The notes: generated by a model from the sequence alone, not told the origin. A stretch of 64,000 nucleotides of DNA from Aureococcus anophagefferens (GCF_000186865.1 NW_008705565.1:852767-916766), one strand, 5' to 3'. Positions 48,986 through 60,214 are shown, counted from the first letter of the stretch. Program-made: numbers and translations.

Positions 48986-49713
48986 CCGTGCACGCCGCGG
49001 CCCGCGCGTTCGTCGCCGCCGAGCTCGCGGGCCGCGGCGAGAGCCACGGCCTCGGCCACTCGCTGCGCGTGCGGAACCTCGCGCTCGCGATCTTCAACAC
49101 CAGCAGCCTCAACACACACAGCAGCACCGGCTTCGACGCGCGGCGCGTCGTCGAGCTCGCGGCGCTGCTCCACGACGTCTGCGACCACAAGTACGTCGAC
49201 GCCGCCACGGCGCCCGGCGCCGCGGCCGTCGCGCGCCGCGACGCGTTCCTCGCGGAGCACGCGACGCCCGCGGAGGCGGACGCGTGCGTGGCCGTCATCG
49301 CCGAGGTCTCCTACAGCCGCGAGGCCAAGGCGCTCCGCCGCGGCGAGGCGCCGGCGTGGCGCGCGCTCGACGAGCCCGCGCGGACGCTGCGCCACGTCGT
49401 GAGCGACGCCGACAAGATCGACGCGCTCGGGCCCGCGGGGCTCCGGCGCTGCGTCGAGTACCGCCGCGAGTCCGCGCCGCCGGGCGCGGACCTCGCGCCC
49501 GCCGCCGTCGTCGCGGACGTCGCGGCCCACTGCGACGAGAAGCTCCTCCTGCTCGCGCCGGACTTCGTCCGCACGCCCGCGGGCCGCGCGCTCGCGGCGG
49601 CGGGCCACGCGTTCCTCGCGCGCTGGCGCGAGGACGCGCGCGCCGCGCTCGACGCCGCCGCCGCGGCGAGCGCCCCGCGGCCGGGGCGCGCGGCCCCGGA
49701 GGTGTGCGCGTAA
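48925..49713 (+). CDS. HD-domain metal-dependent phosphohydrolase
   Basis: 262 residues from ATG 48925. HD superfamily: first His in SHGLGHSLRVRNLAL, the HD pair in LAALLHDVCDHKY, and the distal Asp in VVSDADKIDALG. The fold matches the YpgQ/YedJ-type HD hydrolases, which act on nucleotides or unidentified phosphate esters. The order HGxxH ... HDxxDHK ... DADKIDALG is complete, so activity is plausible. The first 15 residues are variable. No neighbour suggests the substrate. Confidence 0.85.
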   Translation: MSIFAALLDAPAAEEPPTIGTVHAAARAFVAAELAGRGESHGLGHSLRVRNLALAIFNTSSLNTHSSTGFDARRVVELAALLHDVCDHKYVDAATAPGAAAVARRDAFLAEHATPAEADACVAVIAEVSYSREAKALRRGEAPAWRALDEPARTLRHVVSDADKIDALGPAGLRRCVEYRRESAPPGADLAPAAVVADVAAHCDEKLLLLAPDFVRTPAGRALAAAGHAFLARWREDARAALDAAAAASAPRPGRAAPEVCA

Positions 49714-49793
49714 GCGCGCCGCTGGTTCAACGTGTGACCTTGACTCAGTGACGCCGCGTCAATGTATCGATCTGCCACTGGCAAAAAGGAATC

Positions 49794-50590
49794 ATGGCCG
49801 ACTCCCTCATTCCCGACACGAGCAACGACTGCTACCCGGCGCTCGTGGTCTTCGACCTCGACGCCTGCTGCTGGTGCGTTTTGGCACGCGCACGAAGCGC
49901 CGCGCGCGACGCGACCCTCATTGCGTCGACGCACCGCAACCCTAGGTACCCGGAGATGTACATGATGAGCAGCGGCGCGCCCTTCAGGAAGACGGGCGAC
50001 CTCAACGTCATGGAGTCGTGCAAGGGCGAGGCCGTGAAGCTCCTGGGCATGACGCGGCCCGTCTGGGCGCTGCTCGTCGGCACGGAGCGCTTCCGGCGGA
50101 CGCGCGTCGCCGTCGCGAGCCGCTGCGACGAGCCCGCGTGGGCGCGCGAGCTCCTCAAGATGTTCGAGGCCGAGCCCGGCGTGAGCTTCTGGGACGCCTG
50201 CGACGGCGGCGAGCTCTGCGAGATCTACAAGGGCAGCAAGAAGGACCACTTCCGCGCGCTGCAGAAGAAGACGAACGTCGCGTTCGACGACATGCTCTTC
50301 TTCGACGACGACCCGGCGCGCGCCCGAGCCTCGGCGCTTTTTTCCGCGTTCGCACGCGATGGAACGATCTTCCTCAGGCGAACATCCGCGACGTCTCGTC
50401 GCTCGGCGTCGTCTGCGTGCTCACGCCCCGCGGCGTCACGGGCGGGTGCTGGGAGCAGGGGCTCCGCGACTTCGCCAAGAGCAAGGGCCGGCCCGCGCCC
50501 ATCCTCTGGGGGCTGTCGGACGAACCGCCCGCGGACTCGGAGCCGCCCGCGGAGGCGTCGGGCGAGCCGCGCCCGTGGTACAAGGCGTAA
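49794..50590 (+). CDS. HAD-family magnesium-dependent phosphatase (MDP-1-like), three exons
   Basis: About 220 residues after removing introns 49874-49945 (GT-AG, 72 nt, in frame) and 50322-50377 (GC-AG, 56 nt). Motif I is LVVFDLDACCW (nucleophile and general-acid Asp), motif II Ser in VAVASRCDEPAW, motif III Lys in EIYKGSKKDHFRAL, motif IV MLFFDDDP. This order and FDLDxxxW are typical of MDP-1, a protein-tyrosine/sugar phosphatase of the HAD class. Exon 3 gives NIRDVSSLGVVCVLTPRGVT, which completes the fold. The first intron is a multiple of three without stop and could be misread as coding. Confidence 0.85.
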
Positions 50591-50817
50591 GTCTCGAGGC
50601 ACCGCCGAGCCCGCGCGGCCCCCGGCGCGCGCGGACGTCCGCGGGCGTCGATGGGGGCGCGGGGGTCCTCCCGCGGCGCGGCCCGAGCGCCGAGCTCCCG
50701 CGCGCCGTCGTCGACCCGCGGGCCTCCTCGGAGCTGGGGCGAGAGTTGTTAACATGGTACACCGGCGCGGCGTAAGGGGCGCACCGCTTTGCGTCGAGGG
50801 GCGGGAGCGCGTCGGCC

Positions 50818-51159
50818 CTAGACGACGGGCGTCGGCTCCGCGGCCGCGGGCTCCGCCGCGGGCTCCGCGGGCGCGGGCGCGGGCGCGGGCGCGTCGGCCG
50901 CGGGCGCGTCTTCCGCGGGCGCCTCGTCGGTCTTGGTGCCCTCTTCGTCCTTCTTGCAGAAGAAGCAGTCCCAGGCGGGGAGCCCGAAGCCCTTCTTCGG
51001 CTCCACGGGCGGGGCGTCCGTCGGCGGGGGGGGCTCCTCCTTGGTCTCCTCCTCCTTGGGCGGCTCCTCCGCCGGCTTCTCCGCCTCCTCGGCGGGCTTC
51101 TCCTCGGCGGGCTTCTCCTCCTCCTTCTTCCCGCCGAACATTGAGCTGAAGGCCTCCAT
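50818..51159 (-). CDS. small acidic Pro/Glu/Ala repeat protein
   Basis: 113 residues. MEAFSSMFGGKKEEEKPAEE starts a low-complexity chain of KPAEE/PPKEEE units, then a short conserved-looking patch GFGLPAWDCFFCKKDEEG with a CxxC pair, and a Pro/Ala/Glu tail. No family recognised; likely intrinsically disordered. Divergent from the PDZ-like gene with 145 bases between the ATGs. Confidence 0.6.
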   Translation of the reverse strand: MEAFSSMFGGKKEEEKPAEEKPAEEAEKPAEEPPKEEETKEEPPPPTDAPPVEPKKGFGLPAWDCFFCKKDEEGTKTDEAPAEDAPAADAPAPAPAPAEPAAEPAAAEPTPVV

Positions 51160-51304
51160 GGGCGCGTCGCGAGCAACTGGAAACAGTCGGTGGCAGCCCC
51201 GAAGTTTTGCTGAGTCGTGGCTGGTTGTGAATCGAGGGCAAGAAAAACTGAAAGGATACGACCACTTCACCTCGACATTTTTGGGGCAGCTCTCCGTCGT
51301 CGCG

Positions 51305-54300
51305 ATGGCGCCCGCCATCGGCACCTTCGCGTCCTTCGAGTCCGGCGACCTGGACCACGAGCACACGCCCGAGGAGCTCAAGTTCTATGAAGAAAGAAGT
51401 ATGGACAGGGAGATGATCGCCCACCGCCACAGCATGGTCGGCTACGACCCCCTGGACAAGGCGCTGCGGAACCAGCGCGTGCGCGTGACGCACAAGCGCG
51501 CGAGCCTCAAGGGCGCGGGCCACGCGAAGTCGCGCGAGCACCTCCTCGACGAGTACCACGCCAACGTCAAGCACCTGCTCCGCGACCACCTCGAGGCCGT
51601 GGCGCGCACGGGCCTCGTCTTCCACCACGTCTTCGAGCGCAAGCGCTTCGGCTTCTCCGTGCTGATCGCGCGCTACGGCGACGAGGGCCGCAGCTTCGTC
51701 GAGGTCGAGGAGACCCACGCCCACTGCGAGGTCTACCCGGGCCCGCTCAAGCCCACGGACGAGCTCATCGCCGTCGACGGCAAGCTCATCCTCGAGCCGC
51801 GGCCGCCGGGGTCCCGAGACGGCGCGCGTTCCGAGGATCGTCGGAAAAAGGCAGGCTCGCTCGTCCTAAAAAAGCAGGGGGCGCCCGCGCGTCCGACGAC
51901 GAACAAACGCCCGCAGGTCGCCGGAGACCTTCGAGTCGATCCTGGCCATGCTCGTCGCCGCGCCGCGGCCCGTGAAGCTGACGTTCATCCAGGGCGAGCG
52001 CCGCGACGAGGCCTTCCACGAGCAGGAGGAGCGCCGCGCGGCCGCGGCGGAGGCCGCGGCGCGCGACGCGGCCGCGCGCGACGCGGCCGCGGCCGCGGAC
52101 GCGGAGGCGCGCGCGGCCGCGGCGACGCGCGCGCACCGCGAGGCCGAGGCCGCGGCGCTCCTCGTCGCCGCGCGCGAGAAGCGCGACGCGGCGGCGGCCG
52201 CGCGCGCGGACGCGGACGCGGCGTCGGCGAAGCGCGGCGCCGAGGCCCGGGCCAAGGTCGCGGCGGTCGCGCGCGAGAAGCGCGAGGCCGCGGCGCGCGA
52301 GGCCGCGGCCGCGGACGCCGTCGCCGCGGACGAGGCCGCCGCGGCGCCCGTCGTGATGATGGGCGGCGGCGACGGCGACGACGACGACGACGGCCGCGCC
52401 GAGGAGGCGCTCCCGGACGACGAGCCCCCGGCGCCGGGCCTCGGCGGCCGCGTCTTCGGCGCGGGCCTCGCGGGCATCGTCGGCGCCGCCGCGCTCGGCG
52501 TCCGCGCCTTCCACAAGTTCTCGCCGGCCAAGGCGCCGGAGGCGGCGGAGCCGGCGCCGGCCGTCGCGGTCGCCGCGGCGGCCGCTCCGCCGGCCGCGGC
52601 CGCGCCGCCGCCGAAAGCGGCGGCGCCGGCGCCGAAAGCGGCCGCGCCGCCGCCGAAGGACGCCGCGCGGTCCTCCGACGGCGCGCCGACGTTCGTCGCG
52701 AAGCTAACCGACGCCGAGGAGGGCGTCGCGCTGCGCGACCGCGCGAAGAGCCGCGCGGGCGCCGCGCGCAAGGCCCTCGACGACGCGCGCGAGGCCGTGC
52801 ACTGCCTCTGCGACCCCGCGAGCCCGCGGCGCCGCGCGTCGACGACCGCGGGCCCCGGCTGGCGCATGAACGCGGCGAACAACGCGGCCGCGGCCGTGAA
52901 GCGCGCCGAGGAGGCCGCGGCGGACGCGCGCGGCGCGCGGGCCGCGGCGGAGGCGCGCGCCCGGGCCCTCGAGGGGGCCGGGGGCGTGCCCCTCGCGCGC
53001 GCGCGCGCGACGACGGACCTCGTCGCCGCGTACGCGGACGCCGCGGCGACCGACGCCGCCGCCGCCGCCGCGGCGTTCCGGAAGACGTCGGTCTTCCAGC
53101 GGCCGGCGCCGGCACCGCCGGCGCCGGCGCCCGCGGCGGCCGCAGCGGCCGCGCGCGCGGTCGCGGCCTGCGAGGCCTTCGCGCGCGACGCCCTGAAAGC
53201 CGCGGACCTCGCGGAGCGCGACGCGGCCGAGGCCTGGGACGCGGCCAAGGCCGCGAGCCGCGCGCGCGACGCCTGCCGCGCCGCCGCCGAGGGCGTCGCG
53301 GACCCGGCGGCGCGGGCCGACGCGCTCGCGGCGGCGGGCCGCGCGGACGCGGCCGCGGACCGCGCGTCGCGCGCGGCGGCCGCGGCCGCCGCCGCGACGG
53401 CGGGCGACTCGCGCTACCGGCCCTCGGACATCTCGTCGGCCTACTTCGGCGGCGGCGGCGGCGACGACGACGACGACGTCGCCATGGAGGAGGCGCCCGA
53501 CGACGACGAAAAGCCGGAGCCCGGCGGCGCGCTCGGGCGCCTGGGCCGGCTGCGGCCCGACGCCTTCGCCAAGGCGTCGACGCCCCGGCGGCCGTCGGCG
53601 GCGGGCGGGTTCCTGGACCAGCTCCTGGGCGCGGACGAGGCGGCCAAGGTCGAGGTCTACGACGAGGGCGACGGCGGCGACGCGGATTTGGTCGTCACGT
53701 ACGACGACGGCGCGCGCGCCGCGTCGCCGCCGCCGGAACCGGCGCCGGCGCCGGCCCTCGCGCCGGCGCCGAGCGGCGACGACCTCGCGCGGGCCCTCGC
53801 CGCCGCGACGGCGCCGGAGCCCGCGGCCGCGGCGGAGGGCCCGCGGCTCTTCGCGGGCGTGCTCGTGACCGTGGAGCCGTGCTGCGGCGCGGCGGCGCCG
53901 CGCCTCGGCTGGCAGGGCCTGCGCCGCGGCGCCGTCGGCGTCGTCGTGTCCGTCGAGGAGCGGCGCAACTACGCGCACTGCGTCTGCGCGTTCGCGACGG
54001 TGCCCCGCTGGGAGGGCGACGCGTTCGACCTCCGCGTCGTCCGCGAGGAGACGGACGAGGATTTGGTGGGCCGCGTCTGCGCCGCGCACCAGGCCTTCGT
54101 CGCCGCCGAGGGCGCCCAGCGGCGGGCCGTCGAGCGCGCGACGCTCGGCGACCGCGCGCCGCAATTCATCGCGAAGACGGAGCCGCCGCCGCCGCCGCCG
54201 CCGGGCCGGCTCCTCGGCGGCGTCTTCGACCTCACGCAGTGGATGGGCACGCACCCGGACCACCGCGCCGGAGCGCCCAAGAAGACGTCGCCCAAGGCGC

Positions 54301-54527
54301 CCGCGCCGCCGCATAGCCGCGCCGACGTCGACGACGGCGACGGCGACGACGACGACTACGCGACGTGCAGCAACTACGGCGCCTTCGCCGCCTGCTGCAG
54401 CTACGACGCCGACGACGGCGCCATCCTCGACGATCCCGTGGACGTCGTCGATGTCGGCGAGGAGGGCGGCGGCGCGCGCCTCGACGAGGAGCACCGCGTC
54501 TTCCGCACCTTCGCCGTCCGCGACTAG
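51305..54527 (+). CDS. PDZ-like plus Ala-rich coiled-coil protein, two exons
   Basis: About 1,038 residues. Intron 51811-51916 (106 nt, GT-AG) joins EPRPPG to SPETFESILAML. The N-terminal part contains a PDZ-like domain split by the intron: FGFSVLIARYGDEGRSFVEV, LIAVDGKLI, then ILAMLVAAPRPVKLTFIQGE. From about residue 180 a very Ala/Arg/Glu-rich heptad stretch suggests long coiled coil (AAAEAAARDAAARDAAAAAD), broken by Asp-rich and Pro/Lys-rich linkers. Near the C-terminus is RLFAGVLVTVEPCCGAAAPR ... RNYAHCVCAFATVPRWEGDA, an SH3-like or WW-like strand set I cannot name. A scaffold role is inferred from the PDZ-like domain. Confidence 0.65.
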
Positions 54528-54543
54528 GGCGCCCCCGCGCGTG

Positions 54544-55239
54544 CTATTTCGCGTCCTTAGCGGACCTCCGGCTCGACTCGCGGCCGGGGGCGTCGCCGCT
54601 CGTCGTCGATGTCGCGAAGGAGTCCGTGCCGCGCTTCGTGGGCCGCACGCGCCGCGTGCGGCTCCGCTCGCGCGCGGCCGTCTCCTTGGCCTCGGCGATG
54701 CGCTTCATGTCCTCCTCCTCGGCCTTGGACCGCTTCGGCGGGTCCCGGAGGTCCACGGATCTCAGGATGACCTTGATCGTGCCGTATTTCAGCTCCGAGA
54801 GGCAGCCGACCTCCGAGATGACGGCCTTGAGGACCTCGAGGTCGCTCCAGATGCGCCGGCCCGTCATGAGCGCCATGCGCGGCAGCTCGGCGATCTCCTC
54901 CTTGTCGAAGCCCGCGAGCTTGCCGAGGATGGAGTTGAGTTTGTCCTTGAGGTCGCCGATGAGCGACGCGGACGTGAGCTCGATCTCGATGGGCGCCACC
55001 TCCTCGACCTCCTTCTCGTAGGACACGCCGCCGTCGGCGGCCGTCGGCGGCCGCTCCTCCGCCTCCTCGCCGTCCTTGGGCTCCGCGCCCTCGTCCTCGT
55101 CGCCCGCCTCCTCAGGGTTTTCCTCGGCCTCCTCCTCCTCCTCCTCCTCCTCCTCGGCGAGCTCCTCCTCCTCCTCCTCCTCCTCCTCCTTCGGCTCGAC
55201 GCAGACCGTGAGGTAGACCTCCTTGGGCAAGTTCGCCAT
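54544..55239 (-). CDS. Glu-rich hypothetical protein
   Basis: 231 residues. MANLPKEVYLTVCVEPKEEE leads into a run of about 35 Glu with few breaks, an acidic linker, then a folded-looking middle (IEIELTSASLIGDLKDKLNS ILGKLAGFDKEEIAELPRMA LMTGRRIWSDLEVLKAVISE) and a basic C-terminus (ARERSRTRRVRPTKRG). The middle has an alternation of strands and helices reminiscent of a ubiquitin-like fold, which is only a suggestion. Tail-to-tail with the PDZ-like gene, 16 bases apart, and head-to-head with the next gene. Confidence 0.6.
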   Translation of the reverse strand: MANLPKEVYLTVCVEPKEEEEEEEEELAEEEEEEEEEAEENPEEAGDEDEGAEPKDGEEAEERPPTAADGGVSYEKEVEEVAPIEIELTSASLIGDLKDKLNSILGKLAGFDKEEIAELPRMALMTGRRIWSDLEVLKAVISEVGCLSELKYGTIKVILRSVDLRDPPKRSKAEEEDMKRIAEAKETAARERSRTRRVRPTKRGTDSFATSTTSGDAPGRESSRRSAKDAK

Positions 55240-55502
55240 GGCACGCCGCCGCGGCGCGCGTCGCGACGCTGCGGGCGGGCTGCGGTCTCCGCGCTGCGGA
55301 GAGCAGGGGCAGCGGAAACCTTTAAGAGCAGAAACATGACGGAAACTTCGCCGCCGCCGGTGGGACTGTGGTAATTCTCGGCTCAAGCCGCGTCCGCGCC
55401 GCTCCCCCAGCCGAAGCCAGCGCGCGCGGCACCGGTCCGGCCGCCGCTTGCGCCGACAAGGACCATAGATAGACACACCGCGTCTGCAACACACGCTTCG
55501 GC

Positions 55503-58500
55503 ATGGAGGCGCCTCTCGAGGGCCCGCCGGACGTGTCGCTGGCCCCCGTCGTGGCCGCGTGGACGGCGTTCGTCCTCGCGCTGGCGAATTGGGTCGTCAA
55601 CGTGACCGTGCGCCTGCCGCGCTACCTCGTCTTCGGCGGGCGGCGCGCGCGGGGCGCGTCGCAGCCGGCGCTGCGGCCCGTGTCGAGCGAGGACGCGCTC
55701 GGCGACGGCGCGCTCGACTACGAGGAGCCCGACGGCACGCCCCGGGGCTGGGTCGAGCGGAACCCGGGCCTCGGCGGCTTCCGGCTCGAGGTGCAGCTCG
55801 CCGAGGGCGGGCCCTTCGAGCCCGTGCGGTGCAACTCGCCCGAGCCCGTAGCTCTCGAGAACGCGTACTTCGCCGGGCGCATGCTCTTCCTGCTGCGCAC
55901 GGCGCCCGAGGACCCGGCCCACGCGGCGCACCTCGCGGGGAAGCCGCGCATGTTCGAGATGCAGATCCAGGGCCGGTGCAAGGAGCGGCCGACGGACGGG
56001 TTGCTGTCGCTCGGCGCGGAGCTCGCGACAAAGCCCAAGCTGAGCTTCGTGACGTCGACGCTCGTCAAGGGCGTCATGTCCTTCGTGCAGCGGCGCACGT
56101 CGGGCCTCGAGTGGAGCTTCGGGGGCAAGGGCGTCACGCCCTTTTGCGCGTTCCCGCTGACGTCGGGCGTCGACTACCTGACCGCCACCGCGCCCGGCGA
56201 CGCGCCGCCGGCGCTCGGCGGCGTGCTGCCCGAGGCCCAGGCGAGCCGCGACGCGCGGCGGTCGCCGGCGACCCTCGCGGACGTCCAGCGCCTCGGCGAC
56301 GAGGCGACGTACAGCCTGAGCTTCTACAGCTCGTTCATCGATTTCGCGGGCTGGCGCGGCGCGAACCTGCCCATGGGGTCGCCGAGCCTCGACTCCATGG
56401 TCGGCGACCAGCCCATCGACGTCGTCGTCTTCGACCACAAACCCGGGGGCGCGCCGGGCGAGAAGCGCTACTGGTTCCGCTACCGGTGCCGCTGGGACGC
56501 GGAGCTGGCCGCGTTCGCGCGGTCGCCCGCGCTGCTCGCGAAGCACGCGCGGCGCCTCGAGCGCGGGTTGGGCGACGGCGACGGCGCGGCGCGCGCGTCC
56601 ATCGACGAGACGGGCTTCGGCTACGTGCGGTCCGGCGAGCCCGCGACGTTCGCCGCGTGCGCCGGCGACGCGCGGCCGGGCCTCCGGCGGCGCACCTCCG
56701 GCGGCTGCGACTGCGTCGCCGAGGCCCGGGGCTTCGCCGTGCTGCGGGAGCAGGCCGCGGCGCCGGCGTTTCGGCTCCTGGCGACGCCGCCGCGGTCCGA
56801 CGGCGACGACGCGCTCCGCGACGGCGACGTCGTCCGGCTCCAAAGTTGCGCGTCGAAGCTCTGGCTCACGCAGGCCCGCAGCGGCTGGCTCGCCTGGCGG
56901 CGGCGCACGGACCCGCGGCACCCGAAGCCCAAGTCCTCCGAGCTCTTCCTCGTCGAGGGGCCCCGCGAGGGCAAGCGGATCCGCTTCGGCGACCCTGTCG
57001 GCCTCGCGGCCAAAGGCCACCCGGACCTCCGCGTCGCCGCGCCCGCGGCGCCGCCGTCGGCCAAGTACGGCGGCGCGCTGCTGCGGTTGCGCAAGGTGGC
57101 CCGCGGCGGCGACGACGCGGCGCTGCGGCTGCTGCCCCTCGCGGCCGCGGCCGGTGATCATCCCGAGACCGAGCCGTCGGACGACGACGAGTGCTTCGAG
57201 GAGCTCGGCGGCGAGAGCCCGCCGCCGGCCTGCGACCCGGCCTGGGTCGTCTCGCGGGCCCACGCCGCGGGCTTCGTCGAGCTCGTGGACCGCGGGCGCA
57301 TGCGCATGAAGCGCGCGTATTTGGTCGTCGCGACGCTGCGCAAGGACGGCGCGGACGACGCCGCGCCGGGTCGCGCGGCGTCGAGCGACTCGCTCGCGTC
57401 GTCCTGCGCCGAGGAGGTGCGCCACGTGAGCCGCCTGCGCACGGCCGAGGACGTGGCGGCCTGCGTGGGCCTGCCCGCGGCGTCGCTCCTCTTCGGCCGC
57501 GGCGGCGGCGCGGACGCGGCGGCGGCGCGGCGCGCGCGGCGCGCGGCCGCGCGGGAGCGGCGCGCCGAGGCGGGGCGCCTCGCGTCCAAGGCGAAGAACT
57601 TGGTGAAGGAGCGCGTCGGCGAGGGCGCGGCGCGGCTCGGGACGAAGGCGCGCGCGGCGCTCGACGCGGCCAAGGACGCGGCGCCGCCGGCTCCAAAGCT
57701 CCGGCGGCTCTTCGAGTCCGTCAAGTCCGCGGCGGGCCGGCGGACGCCGAGCGCCGACGGCGCGCCGGAGAGCGGCGAGGACGACGATGACGACGACACG
57801 GCGCTGGACGACGACGACGATGACGAAGAAGAAGAGGAACCGGAGGACGACTTCGAGGCCGCGGCGCGGTCGGCCGCGCTCCTCCGCGACTTCGACGACG
57901 AGGGCGGCGCGTCCGACGGCGACGAGCCGCCCGGGTCGGCGCCGCCCAGCGACGACGACGGCGCCCCCGAGCACGTGGCGACGCCCGTGCGCCGCGCCGC
58001 GGACGAGACCTTCGACGGCCCCGCGGAGGCGCCGGCGCCGCCGTGGGTCGCGCCGCTCGCGAGCCGCGACCGGCCGCCGCTGCACCGGTCCGCGGCGGAT
58101 ATCGGCGCGCACCGGCTCCAGGCCCGCTTCGACGCCATGGTCGCCGGCGGGCCCGCCGCGAACCGGAAGCTCGCGCTGCTTCTCGCGGAGCCGCGCCCGC
58201 TCGACGACGGCTTCCTGCGCGGCGGCGCGGCGGCCATCGGCGTCGGCGTGTCCAAGGGCGCGGGTTTGGCCGCGTTGCTGGGCAAGGGCGCGCCGGACAA
58301 CTCGTCGCCGCTCAAGCGCTTCAACTCGTCCGAGGGCGCGGCCGTCGTCGCCGTCGCGCGCGGCGAGGGCCACTGGGTCGAGGGGTTGGCGGTCCTACGG
58401 AGCGGGCGCCTCGACGTGTTCGATGCGTTCGGCTCGGCCCACGACCCGCCGGCGTTAGCCGTGCCGCTGCACGAGATTTTGAAGTGCCGCGCGCTCCGGG

Positions 58501-59411
58501 GCGCCGCGGGCGGCGACGACGCCGGCGACGGCGACGCCGCGAACGCGCGGCCGGGCGCGCCGCTGCCGTCGCCGACGCGCACGGGCTACAGCGCTTTGGC
58601 GTCGTCGCCGCGCACGGAGCGGCCGCCCCTGCCGACGCTGGTCGTGGAGACCGTGGGGCTCTGCCACTACTTGGCGTTCGCGACGGCCGCGCGGCGCGAC
58701 GCGTTCTCGCGCGCGCTCGCGGTCGCGCGCGCGTGCTCCGACGGGTTGGGCAACGACGAGGCGGACCACCGCGTCGCCGCGGCGGCCTGCAAGGACCCGC
58801 GGGAGAACTTCGTGCTGAAGCCGCGCGCGTACCGCGGCGACCGGCTCATCCTGAACGCGCGGCGCCTCGCGTTCGACGCGGACTTGCACCTCGCCGTGCC
58901 CAAGAAGCCCTGGGAGCTCGCGCGCGATCTCCTGCGGCGCGTCTTCGCCGCGTCGCCGGACGCGGGCAGCGACGACATGGCCGCGATTTTGGACGAGGCC
59001 GCGGCGCTCCGGAAGCTTCCGCTCGCGGCGCTCGACGACGAGCCCCCGAAGCGCGCGCTCTGCTTCTTCCTCAACCTGCACCACGCCCTGCTCCAGCACG
59101 CCTTCCTCGTGCTCGGGGCGCCGGCGCGGGCCCAGGACCTCGCGGCGTTCGCGCCCGCGGTGTCGTACGACGTCCTCGGCGACGTCTTCAGTTTGAACGA
59201 GCTGAGCCACTGCGTCATCCGCGGCAAGCTCCACGCGAACCTGCGGGCCGCGCGGAGCGCGCCGCGGGCGCCGACGCCGCCGCCGGACGACGAAGGGGAC
59301 GCGCCGCCGCCGGCGAAGCCGTCGACGCTCAAGGACCGCGCGAAGCAGAAGCTCCGGGAGAAGGGCGACCGCTTCAAGGAGGTGCTCCGGCGCACGAAGG
59401 CGAGGTGTTGA
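55503..59411 (+). CDS. large DUF1769-like protein with membrane-anchor N-terminus
   Basis: 1,302 residues in a single open frame. N-terminal MEAPLEGPPDVSLAPVVAAW TAFVLALANWVVNV is a likely membrane anchor. Residues about 80-290 contain MFEMQIQGRCKERPTDGLLS, GLEWSFGGKGVTPFCAFPLT and SLSFYSSFIDFAGWRG, resembling the DUF1769 family of fungi and algae, in which an FxxQxQGRFK motif and a W.FG.. segment are conserved. Then come beta-rich segments that could be PH-like, an Ala/Arg basic helix, an acidic DDDDE run (about 57780-57850), a region ILKCRALRGA ... VVETVGLCHYLAFATAARRD that looks like a lipid/PH-like fold, and a basic tail. Function unknown. Confidence 0.65.
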   Translation: MEAPLEGPPDVSLAPVVAAWTAFVLALANWVVNVTVRLPRYLVFGGRRARGASQPALRPVSSEDALGDGALDYEEPDGTPRGWVERNPGLGGFRLEVQLAEGGPFEPVRCNSPEPVALENAYFAGRMLFLLRTAPEDPAHAAHLAGKPRMFEMQIQGRCKERPTDGLLSLGAELATKPKLSFVTSTLVKGVMSFVQRRTSGLEWSFGGKGVTPFCAFPLTSGVDYLTATAPGDAPPALGGVLPEAQASRDARRSPATLADVQRLGDEATYSLSFYSSFIDFAGWRGANLPMGSPSLDSMVGDQPIDVVVFDHKPGGAPGEKRYWFRYRCRWDAELAAFARSPALLAKHARRLERGLGDGDGAARASIDETGFGYVRSGEPATFAACAGDARPGLRRRTSGGCDCVAEARGFAVLREQAAAPAFRLLATPPRSDGDDALRDGDVVRLQSCASKLWLTQARSGWLAWRRRTDPRHPKPKSSELFLVEGPREGKRIRFGDPVGLAAKGHPDLRVAAPAAPPSAKYGGALLRLRKVARGGDDAALRLLPLAAAAGDHPETEPSDDDECFEELGGESPPPACDPAWVVSRAHAAGFVELVDRGRMRMKRAYLVVATLRKDGADDAAPGRAASSDSLASSCAEEVRHVSRLRTAEDVAACVGLPAASLLFGRGGGADAAAARRARRAAARERRAEAGRLASKAKNLVKERVGEGAARLGTKARAALDAAKDAAPPAPKLRRLFESVKSAAGRRTPSADGAPESGEDDDDDDTALDDDDDDEEEEEPEDDFEAAARSAALLRDFDDEGGASDGDEPPGSAPPSDDDGAPEHVATPVRRAADETFDGPAEAPAPPWVAPLASRDRPPLHRSAADIGAHRLQARFDAMVAGGPAANRKLALLLAEPRPLDDGFLRGGAAAIGVGVSKGAGLAALLGKGAPDNSSPLKRFNSSEGAAVVAVARGEGHWVEGLAVLRSGRLDVFDAFGSAHDPPALAVPLHEILKCRALRGAAGGDDAGDGDAANARPGAPLPSPTRTGYSALASSPRTERPPLPTLVVETVGLCHYLAFATAARRDAFSRALAVARACSDGLGNDEADHRVAAAACKDPRENFVLKPRAYRGDRLILNARRLAFDADLHLAVPKKPWELARDLLRRVFAASPDAGSDDMAAILDEAAALRKLPLAALDDEPPKRALCFFLNLHHALLQHAFLVLGAPARAQDLAAFAPAVSYDVLGDVFSLNELSHCVIRGKLHANLRAARSAPRAPTPPPDDEGDAPPPAKPSTLKDRAKQKLREKGDRFKEVLRRTKARC

Positions 59412-60040
59412 GCTCGTCGGCGCCGTCCGACGGCGCCGCGACGCCGCCGGTTCCGGGCGACGCGGCCGCGTCGCCGCCGCGGCCGCCGCCGCCGAGGGCG
59501 GCGGCCGCGACGCCCGCGGCGACGCGCTGGGGCTGGCCCGCGCCGCCGCCGCCGCCGCGCGACGACGACCACTGGGACCTGGCGCTGAGCGCCGCGGACT
59601 GCCGCGTGGCCCTCGCGCTCCACCCGGGCACCGCGGACTTTCCCCGCGAGGTGCTCGAGTTCACGCCCGACGACCTCGCGCACCAGCTCAACGACGCCGC
59701 GACGACGTTCCTCGAGGCGCCGGGCGCCTTCCACGTCGACGAGGCGAAGCGCGTCGTCACGCTCCCGGCGCCCTGCGAGTTCCTGCTCAACCCCGCGGCC
59801 GCCGGCGACGACGCCGCGGCGCGCGACGTCCTCAAGACGTGCCTCCGCTTCGTCGGCAAGCGGCGCTGGCGCCAGCTGTCGCTGCTCCTGAACGGCGCGG
59901 CGAAGATCGAGGTCCGCTTCAGGCCGCCGGCGTCCAAGTGCCACGACGCGCTCGCGCTCGTCCGCGCGGCGCCGCGGTCGCCGGTCGCCGCGCCCGGGCC
60001 GCCGCGGACGCCGGAGCGGGCGAAGCTGGAGGCGGTGTAA
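59412..60040 (+). CDS. probable 3' exon of the DUF1769-like gene, or separate gene without visible start
   Basis: An open frame of about 205 residues follows directly after the TGA at 59409, in another frame, with no ATG. It has a Pro/Ala-rich leader then a compact sequence: DHWDLALSAADCRVALALHP, FPREVLEFTPDDLAHQLNDA, CEFLLNPAA and KRRWRQLSLLLNGAAKIEVR. A GT at 59404 (GAGGTGTTGAG) just before the stop could be a 5' splice site into this frame. Not recognised. Codon use is as biased as in the flanking genes, supporting a coding role. Confidence 0.45.
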
Positions 60041-60214
60041 TTTTGTAAGTTCGCACGCGTGGGCATGGTTCTCGCGTACCCGCGACGTTTGCAGATGGCG
60101 TTGCAGAGGCTGTGCACGTCGTGCCCGAGGTAATTTTGCCGATCGCCGAGGCTCGAGACGGAGAGGTGACCCGGGTCCGCCTCTGTGGATAAGCAACCCC
60201 CTCTCGCCGCGCCC